Of a DNA stretch of 64,000 nucleotides, positions 43,403 through 50,498 are shown piece by piece. The translations under genes and the position numbers were made by a program. The notes below the pieces were generated by a model, which was not told the DNA's origin, did not search any database, and worked only from the letters and a program-made list of their open reading frames with translations. The stretch is taken from assembly GCF_023272795.1 (NCBI RefSeq), contig NZ_CP096829.1:5022001-5086000 (forward strand), given 5' to 3'. The DNA is from Flavobacterium humidisoli. Its GTDB lineage: Bacteria > Bacteroidota > Bacteroidia > Flavobacteriales > Flavobacteriaceae. Positions within the stretch are counted from its first letter, which is position 1; each line of letters opens with the position of its first letter.

Positions 43403-43828
43403 TTATTTAATAATAATTTCTTTTTTAGAATGAATTTTTACAACTGTATAAGGATATGAAATCACCTGCATTGTCATGGCGTCTTTTGCAGGACTATTTT
43501 CTTTTACAGTGATAATGATATTTTTATCTGTTTCTTCTACCTTCTCAACATCAATAGAATAACCGCTTGTGTTTTTTTCACCCATATTTAGAATCACATA
43601 ATTATAATCTTGAATATCAGGATCCTTCATCTTATGTGCTAAAAGCGGATCGTTTTCGAGCATTTTAATTTCATTTGGTTCCGTCAAAATTTCAAAAAAC
43701 TTAATATTTCCACCACCGTCCGATTGTGTTGTTAAAACTTCGTACAATGATGCTTTTGAATTTTCGACCTTCTTCACTCCGCACGAAATCAAAACAAAAA
43801 CCGCTAAAACAGAAATTACTTTTTTCAT
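43403..43828 (-). CDS. PrcB-like lipoprotein
   Basis: The 141-residue product has a lipoprotein signal with cysteine in VFVLISCGVKK (residue 16) and a C-terminal domain (about 60-138) resembling PrcB_C: NTSGYSIDVEKVEE followed by IIITVKENSP and YPYTVVKIHSKK. PrcB helps the PrtP protease complex in Treponema, but single PrcB-like proteins occur widely in Bacteroidota. It follows bshA by 14 bases and is probably co-transcribed with it; no protease gene is adjacent. Confidence 0.75.
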   Translation of the reverse strand: MKKVISVLAVFVLISCGVKKVENSKASLYEVLTTQSDGGGNIKFFEILTEPNEIKMLENDPLLAHKMKDPDIQDYNYVILNMGEKNTSGYSIDVEKVEETDKNIIITVKENSPAKDAMTMQVISYPYTVVKIHSKKEIIIK

Positions 43829-43842
43829 CTTATTCTTTTAAA

Positions 43843-44988
43843 TTAGTGCTTCTCCAATTTGTAATCGTCAACCGCCTTCTGGTATAAAGCTTCATATTTA
43901 GGCAATATGTTTTTAATATCAAATTTTCTTGCCACTTCTAGTGCATTTGCCTTAAACTGATTTAAAATCGCATCATCTTTCAAAATCTTCAATGCATTTT
44001 GTGCCATTTCCTCAACATTTCCAACATTGCTTAAATAGCCAGAAAAACCATCAAAATTTACTTCAGGCAAACCACCAGAATTACTTGAAATTACAGGAAC
44101 ACCGCAAGCCATTGCCTCCAATGCAGCCAAACCAAAACTTTCTGTTTCCGAAGGCAGTAAAAACAAATCGGTCATACATAAGATTTTATCAATCTCGTGA
44201 CTATTTCCAAAGAAAATCACTTTATCTAAAATCCCTAATTCCTGACACAACAATTCAGCTTTTTCTTTTTCAGGTCCATCACCAACCATCATTAATTTTG
44301 CTGGAATTTCTTTCTGAACGTTATAGAAAATCTTAATAATATCTGGAATGCGCTTTACTTTTCTAAAGTTACTAATATGAGTAATAATGCGCTCATTTTC
44401 ATTAGCCATTACATAACGGTGACAAGGCGCATTTGGATCTTTTTTGACTTTGTCCAATTCAATAAAATTCGGAATTACCTTTATTTTATTTTTGATTTTG
44501 AACAATTTTAAAGTATCATCTTTCAAACTCTGCGAAACAGAAGTCACATAATCTGACTTATTAATGCTAAAAGTCACCGCAGGCTTATAAAACGGATGAT
44601 TTCCGACAAGCGTAATATCAGTTCCGTGAAGTGTCGTAATCATCGGAAGATTAATTCCTTCGTTTTTAAGCATTTGTTTTGCCATATAACCTGCATAAGC
44701 ATGCGGAATGGCATAATGCACATGCAAGAGTTCTATCTTGTACAATTTCACCATATCAACCAATTTACTTGACAACGCTAATTCGTATGGCTGATAATGA
44801 AACAAAGGATATTCCGGAACATTTACTTCGTGATAATGAACATTCGGATTCAAAAGTGCCAATCTTACCGGCTGGCTATATGTAATAAAGTGTATTTCGT
44901 GTCCTCTTCTGGCTAATTCGAGACCTAACTCTGTGGCTACTACACCACTACCTCCAAAAGTAGGATAACAAACAATTGCTATTTTCAT
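43843..44988 (-). CDS. bshA: N-acetyl-alpha-D-glucosaminyl L-malate synthase BshA
   Basis: BshA joins UDP-GlcNAc to L-malate, the first step of bacillithiol synthesis. The 381-residue GT4 glycosyltransferase has the BshA N-terminus (IVCYPTFGGSGVVATELG), LHVHYAIPHAYAGYMAK, THISNFRKVKRI and the C-terminal ETESFGLAALEAMACGVPVI. These distinguish it from general GT4 enzymes. BshB (deacetylase) and BshC are not in the window; note that the LmbE domain at 17.7 kb belongs to the same deacetylase family as BshB. The PrcB-like gene follows. Confidence 0.93.
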   Translation of the reverse strand: MKIAIVCYPTFGGSGVVATELGLELARRGHEIHFITYSQPVRLALLNPNVHYHEVNVPEYPLFHYQPYELALSSKLVDMVKLYKIELLHVHYAIPHAYAGYMAKQMLKNEGINLPMITTLHGTDITLVGNHPFYKPAVTFSINKSDYVTSVSQSLKDDTLKLFKIKNKIKVIPNFIELDKVKKDPNAPCHRYVMANENERIITHISNFRKVKRIPDIIKIFYNVQKEIPAKLMMVGDGPEKEKAELLCQELGILDKVIFFGNSHEIDKILCMTDLFLLPSETESFGLAALEAMACGVPVISSNSGGLPEVNFDGFSGYLSNVGNVEEMAQNALKILKDDAILNQFKANALEVARKFDIKNILPKYEALYQKAVDDYKLEKH

Positions 44989-45370
44989 GGATTAAATTTA
45001 ATTCTACGAAAATACTCAAAAATAGCGTTTAATTAACCGTTTAAATTGTTAGATTTTTGACAAAATTAGATTAACTCTGGTTGATAAATATTTTTAGAAG
45101 CAGCATAATATCATTCAAAACAACTAGCAGTCCCGCTGTCCGCTATATCTTTTTCTGCCTAAAGGAGCCAGAAAAAGGATACCGCTCCCATCGGGGCTAG
45201 ATTAGACGTTTTTGTTTTCATAAGAACCCATCTTGCCAACTTTGTCAAAGTTCTTTACAAAACGAAACCGACAAGTCTTTAAAACCTGTTAGGCATAATT
45301 TGAAATCCTTTTAAACAAAAAAGGCACAAAATCTAAATTTCATGCCTTTTAAATATATTTTTAAATACTC
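44989..45370. other. 382-base spacer with decayed repeat elements
   Basis: No credible gene. It holds a hairpin CTTTTTCTG (45149-45157) with CAGAAAAAG (45169-45177), framed by words CTAGCAGTCCCG and CGGGGCTAG that are nearly reverse complements. A second block (about 45220-45290) has AACTTTGTCAAAG-type inverted words and a decayed ACCTGTTAGG motif. These look like degraded copies of dispersed intergenic repeats. Confidence 0.55.
45319..45350 (-). terminator. Terminator downstream of the 160-residue gene
   Basis: AAAAGGCA (45319-45326) pairs with TGCCTTTT (45343-45350), 16-base loop, with an A/T-rich minus-strand tail. Confidence 0.55.
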
Positions 45371-45853
45371 TTAGAAAAATCTGCTGTGCCAGCTATCGGC
45401 TGCAGGAACTTCCCAAGATTCGTTAAATTCTTCGATATTGTTTACCAAATTATTGAAAACAATTGTATTCTCAGAAACCGACTTATCTTTTACCATTTTC
45501 TTGAAATCAATTAATGGTTTATGCGCGATATGCTCTCCTAGTTTAAAAGTAACGTTCATTTTGTCCAATAAATCAACATTGTATTTTTTCTCCAAACTTT
45601 GGATAAATTCAACAGAACTATCAATAGAGCAACCTGTAGCAGCCTGTACATCTTGATTTACTGCCAATATAATAAATCGGTTATATTTTAGTAAAAAAGA
45701 AGCTTCAAGACTTGTACCATGCGCGGCCCATTGTTCTACAAAAGCTTTTAAATCTGTTTCGATTTCAGAAAACTCTTCCTCAGAAAATTTTCTGTTCGAC
45801 TGGTAAATCCAAACTCTAGATTCACCTGGTAAATTTTCAAAAGGTATATACAT
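45371..45853 (-). CDS. Conserved Bacteroidota protein of unknown function
   Basis: The 160-residue cytosolic product begins MYIPFENLPGESRVWIYQSN and ends in EVPAADSWHSRFF. It has no membrane helix and no nucleotide-binding motif. Database entries for such proteins sometimes say ABC transporter ATPase, but no Walker A or signature is present, so that label is not supported. Its neighbours are two Fe-S proteins, an MCE protein and an amidase, in the same orientation. Confidence 0.75.
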   Translation of the reverse strand: MYIPFENLPGESRVWIYQSNRKFSEEEFSEIETDLKAFVEQWAAHGTSLEASFLLKYNRFIILAVNQDVQAATGCSIDSSVEFIQSLEKKYNVDLLDKMNVTFKLGEHIAHKPLIDFKKMVKDKSVSENTIVFNNLVNNIEEFNESWEVPAADSWHSRFF

Positions 45854-45955
45854 TTTTAATTTTAGATTTTAAATTGTTGATTGTTGATTTGTTTCAAGTT
45901 TCAAGTTAAGCTAGAAAACTTAGAAGCTTAACATCTTAGAAACTTAGAATCTTCT

Positions 45956-46747
45956 TTACAAATCCTGCGCATTAGCAATTAACTCTGCAACGTCCATTAC
46001 TTTTACTTCGCCCTCTTTATGTGCATGCTTAATTCCGTCTGTTAACATCGTATTACAGAACGGACAACCAGCAGCAATAATATCAGGCTGTACTTCTAAC
46101 GCATCTTCTGTACGAAGAACGTTTACTTCTTTATTTCCAGGCTCGGCATCTTTAAACATTTGTGCTCCACCTGCTCCACAGCATAAACCGTTTGCTTTAG
46201 AACGCTTCATTTCGACTAATTCAACGTCTAATTTCTGAATTAAATCTCTCGGCGCTTCGTAAACTTTATTGGCTCTACCTAAATAGCAAGGATCGTGGAA
46301 TGTGATTTTTTTTCCTTTAAATTGACCACCTTCAACAGTTAATCTTCCATCATCAATTAATGATTTTAAAAACTCTGTATGATGAATAACTTCATAGTTT
46401 CCTCCTAATTCTGGATATTCATTTTTCAAAGTATTAAAACAGTGCGGACAAGCTGTAACGATTTTTTTAGCTTCATAAGCATTCAAAACCTCGATATTCA
46501 TCATCGCCTGCATTTGAAACAAAAATTCATTTCCAGCTCTTTTCGCAGGATCACCAGTACAACTCTCTTCAGTACCTAAAACTGCAAAAGAAACATTGGT
46601 ACGATTTAAAATTCGCACAAATGCTTTAGTAATTTTTTTTGCTCTATCATCAAAACTTCCTGCGCAACCTACCCAAAACAAAACCTCTGGCTGTTTTCCT
46701 TCGGCAAGCATTTCTGCCATTGTTGGTACTACTAAATTTTCTGACAT
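45956..46747 (-). CDS. HdrB/GlpC-like (Fe-S)-binding protein with two CCG domains
   Basis: The 263-residue product has two cysteine-rich domains of the heterodisulfide reductase subunit B type: FWVGCAGSFD at the start, CPHCFNTL in the middle, and CCGAGGAQMF and GCPFCNTML near the end. These bind a noncubane or 4Fe-4S cluster. No signal peptide is present, so it acts in the cytoplasm. Start MSENLV at 46747 is preferred over the ATG at 46756. It follows an HdrC-like membrane Fe-S protein; the pair probably forms an electron-transfer complex with an unknown partner. Confidence 0.9.
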   Translation of the reverse strand: MSENLVVPTMAEMLAEGKQPEVLFWVGCAGSFDDRAKKITKAFVRILNRTNVSFAVLGTEESCTGDPAKRAGNEFLFQMQAMMNIEVLNAYEAKKIVTACPHCFNTLKNEYPELGGNYEVIHHTEFLKSLIDDGRLTVEGGQFKGKKITFHDPCYLGRANKVYEAPRDLIQKLDVELVEMKRSKANGLCCGAGGAQMFKDAEPGNKEVNVLRTEDALEVQPDIIAAGCPFCNTMLTDGIKHAHKEGEVKVMDVAELIANAQDL

Positions 46748-46758
46748 TTCTCTCACTT

Positions 46759-46877
46759 TTGTTTAATCGGTTGATCGTGAAACTGTTCAATCGCTAAAAG
46801 CAAAATGACAATTTTATAAAAACCGAAATATTATTTTAAAATCGATTAAACGGCTAAACAACTAACCGATTAAACAA
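46759..46877. repeat. Inverted repeat with perfect 14-bp arms between the two Fe-S genes
   Basis: TTGTTTAATCGGTT (46759-46772) and AACCGATTAAACAA (46864-46877). The words recur in the pyrR-pyrB spacer. Confidence 0.7.
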
Positions 46878-46883
46878 TAAATC

Positions 46884-48221
46884 TTAATTCTCGTTTTTCC
46901 AATTTAAACGGTCTTGCTGGCTGTACTGCCAAGGCGCACCGTTATTTTCAATATTAGTCATCATTGCGTTTAATGACATTGGAGCAGCACTTTGTTCCAT
47001 CACCAAATAACGACGCATATCCATAATAATAGACAATGGGCTAATATTTACAGGACATTCCTCAACACAAGCATTACAAGAAGTACAAGCCCATAATTCT
47101 TCTGGAGTAATATAATCGTTTAAAAGGGTTTTATTATCTGGAACAAACACACCTTTATTAGCATCAATATTTTTACCTACTTCTGTCAAACGATCTCTTG
47201 TATCCATCATGATTTTACGCGGAGACAATTTTTTACCTGTTTGATTTGCAGGGCAAGAAGAAGTACAACGCCCGCATTCTGTACACGTATAAGCATTTAA
47301 CAATTGAACCCAGTTTAAATCCTGAACGTCGCTTGCACCAAATTTAGCTGGATGCGCATTCTCATCAGCCGGAGCTGCCGCAAACGGATCAGCATTTGGA
47401 TCCATCATTAATTTTACCTCTTTTGTAACAGAAGCTAAATTATCAAATTGACCTTCTGGTTTTAAGTTTGCAAAATACGTATTCGGGAAAGCCAAAAGAA
47501 TATGCAAGTGTTTTGAAAAATATAAATAGTTCATGAAAACTAAAATACCAACAATATGTAACCACCAGAAAACTTCAAATAATAATCCAACTGCTTCATT
47601 AGACGTACCATTGAAAATTGGCGCTATAAATTGGCTTATTGGATAACTTCCTGCTTTATGAAAATGAGAATATCCTCCAGGAACATTCTGCAAATGCAAG
47701 TCTGAAGCATTCATCAATAAAAACAGAATCATTAAAACTGTTTCAAAATACAGAATGTAATTGGCATCACTTTTTGGAAATCCATTCAAATCAGAATTAA
47801 TAAAACGCTTCAAACGAATTACATTTCTTCTAATCCAGAAGGTAACTACAGCAATAATTACAAGTATTGCCAATATTTCAAATGAAGCAATTAAAACATC
47901 ATAAACTACGCCTAAATAAGGCGCAAAAACTCTATGTGTTCCAAAAAGTCCATCAATAATAATTTCTAATAATTCGATATTAATTATTATAAAACCTACA
48001 TAAACAAAAATATGAAGGATTCCTGCAACAGGGCGTCTCACCATTTTTGACTGCCCAAGAGCAATCAATGCCATGTTTTTCCAACGAGCTTTAGGATTAT
48101 CTTTTCGATCTACATCGACTCCCAAATTAATATTTCGGATGATTTTTTTTACGCTCGCTGCAAAAAAACCGAAACCTACTATAAGAAGTACTGCGAATAA
48201 AATATTATCTAAATAACTCAT
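46884..48221 (-). CDS. Membrane (Fe-S)-binding oxidoreductase subunit
   Basis: The 445-residue protein has about six membrane helices in its first 270 residues (NarI-like, with several histidines possibly binding heme). A cytosolic 2[4Fe-4S] ferredoxin domain follows: CTECGRCTSSCPAN and CTSCNACVEECPVN. Such proteins pass electrons between the quinone pool and a cytosolic HdrB-like partner, here probably the next gene. The upstream MCE gene ends 6 bases before its start, so the genes are probably one transcript. Substrate unknown. Confidence 0.9.
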   Translation of the reverse strand: MSYLDNILFAVLLIVGFGFFAASVKKIIRNINLGVDVDRKDNPKARWKNMALIALGQSKMVRRPVAGILHIFVYVGFIIINIELLEIIIDGLFGTHRVFAPYLGVVYDVLIASFEILAILVIIAVVTFWIRRNVIRLKRFINSDLNGFPKSDANYILYFETVLMILFLLMNASDLHLQNVPGGYSHFHKAGSYPISQFIAPIFNGTSNEAVGLLFEVFWWLHIVGILVFMNYLYFSKHLHILLAFPNTYFANLKPEGQFDNLASVTKEVKLMMDPNADPFAAAPADENAHPAKFGASDVQDLNWVQLLNAYTCTECGRCTSSCPANQTGKKLSPRKIMMDTRDRLTEVGKNIDANKGVFVPDNKTLLNDYITPEELWACTSCNACVEECPVNISPLSIIMDMRRYLVMEQSAAPMSLNAMMTNIENNGAPWQYSQQDRLNWKNEN

Positions 48222-48227
48222 TTATAA

Positions 48228-49193
48228 TTATTTTTTATCAGTTGAGTTTGTTTCTTCTGTTGGTGCTACGTATGGTTTATTTTTCTTTCCAAAAAGAGAA
48301 ACGTTTACGTAACGAGTTGGATAAAGACGAAGATCCTGCAATAACAATTCAAGCTCTTTTGAAGTTTTAGTCAGGTTATTATACAAAGCCTCATCGTTAA
48401 GTATTTTTCCTGCTGTACCTTTTCCAGAATTCAAATTATTCATTAAAACATCAACTTTAGCTAAAGTTTGGTTCAAATTGCGAACTGTTTTACCTAAATC
48501 TGCTTTATTTAATGAATCTGAAATCTTATTGAAGTTACCAGACATTTTATTGAAGTTTGTAACCATTCCATTAATCTGTCCTTTATTAGTATCCAAGATA
48601 TTATTAAGACTTCCAGATGCTTTATGAAATTGTTGCATTGTCTGACTTAATTCAGCAATTGTCTTCTTTAGATTTTCTTGAGTATTCTTATCTAAAGTAT
48701 TATTCAATCCTGTAACCAAATTATCGATATTCAAAAGCATTTTATCAAGCTTTTGCTGAATTGGTTCAATTTTTCCTCCTAAGGATTCTGTTAATCCTAA
48801 TTCGACAGTAGAAGTTAACTTCTGCCCGTCTTCAGCTAATTCTTTGTCAGCAAAATTCGGAATGATTTTAATTTGTTTCCCAGCAATTAAACTTGGAGAA
48901 TAAATTGCCGCTATGCTGGTTTTAGTAATTGGAAAGTCTGTTTTAAGCTGAAGTTCAACCAGTAATTTACCTGTTACTTCATCAATTGTAATTTTACTTA
49001 CTTTACCAATTGCAAGTCCATTTAGTGTTACTGGAGCTGATGGTGATAAATCCTCAACATTATCATATTCAGCATATAATACGGTATAATTAGTAAAAAG
49101 ATCTCTACCTTTTAAAAAACTATATCCCCAGATAAATAATAAAATAGATACGATGACTAAAATAGCCGTTTTAATTTCTCTTGTTAGTTTCAA
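48228..49193 (-). CDS. MCE/MlaD-family lipid transport protein
   Basis: The 321-residue product has one N-terminal membrane helix (about 8-26) and an MCE domain (about 37-118: SAPVTLNGLAIGKVSKITID ... IAAIYSPSLIAGKQIKIIPN). A long helical tail (about 145-270) is rich in N/K/L and probably oligomerises. MCE proteins move phospholipids between membranes. No MlaE/MlaF permease or ATPase genes are adjacent, so the usual transporter partners are elsewhere or absent. Confidence 0.9.
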   Translation of the reverse strand: MKLTREIKTAILVIVSILLFIWGYSFLKGRDLFTNYTVLYAEYDNVEDLSPSAPVTLNGLAIGKVSKITIDEVTGKLLVELQLKTDFPITKTSIAAIYSPSLIAGKQIKIIPNFADKELAEDGQKLTSTVELGLTESLGGKIEPIQQKLDKMLLNIDNLVTGLNNTLDKNTQENLKKTIAELSQTMQQFHKASGSLNNILDTNKGQINGMVTNFNKMSGNFNKISDSLNKADLGKTVRNLNQTLAKVDVLMNNLNSGKGTAGKILNDEALYNNLTKTSKELELLLQDLRLYPTRYVNVSLFGKKNKPYVAPTEETNSTDKK

Positions 49194-49243
49194 AATTCTA
49201 AGTGTTTGTACAAAATTAATATAAATATTCGAACTTGCGCTTA

Positions 49244-50365
49244 TTATTTAATCGCGTCCTGAATACTGATTTTTTCCCCATCTTTAGTTGCTACTAAAAA
49301 TGCTGCGCCATACCCTTTACCTTTAGCTTCTTGCAGATATTTTTGAGCTGTTTCGTAACTTGGAGTTTCTTCGTAGAAATATTTATAAATATTATTTTCG
49401 TACACCATTGTTACATTTTTCAATCCTTTAAAATTTTTAGGTTCTAAAGGTGTTTTTTTAATACTTGCAATAAGCTGTACTTTAAAAAATGTTCCTTTTG
49501 GAGCATTCTTCGCAACTGCAACTGGAGTAGTTGTTTTTGGTTTTGCAGGAGTAGTATCTCTTACGGGCCGACTCTCAGTAGCTTCCGCTCCTGTCCCAAA
49601 ATATTCACGTTTATAACTTAAAATAGCTTCTGCAATTGCTCTTGCAATATCATCTTGACCTTCTTCAGAATTTAGGATATTTCCTTCTGTTGGATTCGAC
49701 ACAAATCCTGTTTCAACCAAAACTCTTGGCATATAAGCCTTATGAAGTACCATAAAAGGAGCCTGCTTCACTCCTCCATGACGAAGTTTTTTTCCTAATT
49801 TCTCAAAATTTTCTTCAATTTTAGTCGCAAGCGTAATACTATTGTCTAAATATTCTTCCTGCATCAAAGTCATACCAATCATCGACTCTGGCGAGTTAGG
49901 GTCGAAACCTTCATATTTACGTTTGTAGTCTTTCTCTAATGTAATTACAGAGTTCTCTTTTTTCGCCGCTTCAAGGTTTGATGCTACTTTACTTAAACCC
50001 ATTACATAAGTTTCAGTTCCGTCGGCTGCTGTATTTTTATTTGCATTACAGTGAATAGAAACAAAAATGTTTGAATTTGCTCGGTTAGCAATATTTGCTC
50101 TTTCAACTAAATCGATAAAAACATCTGTTTTACGAGTGTAAATTACATTAACATTAGGATTAAGTTCTAAAATCTTTCCGACTTTCAAAACAATAGCTAA
50201 AGCAATATTCTTTTCAATTCGTCCGCTATAAACCGCTCCAAAGTCATGATCTCCGTGGCCAGCGTCAAGTGTCACCTTAAACACATTTGACTGACTGTGA
50301 GCACAAAAGGACGATATTATTAGAAATAAAGTAAATATTACCTTAAATTTGTTAATTCTATTCAT
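49244..50365 (-). CDS. N-acetylmuramoyl-L-alanine amidase (Amidase_3) with C-terminal SPOR-like domain
   Basis: The 373-residue protein has a signal peptide (about 1-25), an Amidase_3 domain (about 30-265) with zinc ligands in DAGHGDHDFGA, the EK segment RIEKNIAL and SIHCNANK, and VETGFVSN with the catalytic glutamate. A C-terminal SPOR-like peptidoglycan-binding domain (about 300-370) ends it. It cuts the amide link between MurNAc and the stem peptide in cell separation. Start ATG 50365 is chosen over 50431, which would add a hydrophilic leader before the signal peptide. MCE follows 50 bases later. Confidence 0.92.
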   Translation of the reverse strand: MNRINKFKVIFTLFLIISSFCAHSQSNVFKVTLDAGHGDHDFGAVYSGRIEKNIALAIVLKVGKILELNPNVNVIYTRKTDVFIDLVERANIANRANSNIFVSIHCNANKNTAADGTETYVMGLSKVASNLEAAKKENSVITLEKDYKRKYEGFDPNSPESMIGMTLMQEEYLDNSITLATKIEENFEKLGKKLRHGGVKQAPFMVLHKAYMPRVLVETGFVSNPTEGNILNSEEGQDDIARAIAEAILSYKREYFGTGAEATESRPVRDTTPAKPKTTTPVAVAKNAPKGTFFKVQLIASIKKTPLEPKNFKGLKNVTMVYENNIYKYFYEETPSYETAQKYLQEAKGKGYGAAFLVATKDGEKISIQDAIK

Positions 50366-50419
50366 AAATCTAAAAGTTAATTTTAATAAAATGCAGCTGT
50401 TATAATTTTTAGAATTGAT

Positions 50420-50450
50420 TATTTTTGCCAAAAAATTATATGTAAGTTTG
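50420..50450 (+). promoter_or_regulatory. Tandem -7-like elements upstream of the LptD-like gene
   Basis: TATTTTTG (50420-50427) and TAAGTTTG (50443-50450) both fit TAnnTTTG, but no well-spaced TTG -33 box is visible for either. They overlap the earliest possible TTG start (50415). Confidence 0.35.
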
Positions 50451-50498
50451 ACATGTCAAAAAACAAGCCATAATTTTACAAAAATAGCATTTAAACCT

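Noticed and set aside
45371..45853. ABC transporter ATPase label for the 160-residue protein
   Set aside because: No Walker A, Walker B or signature sequence is present.
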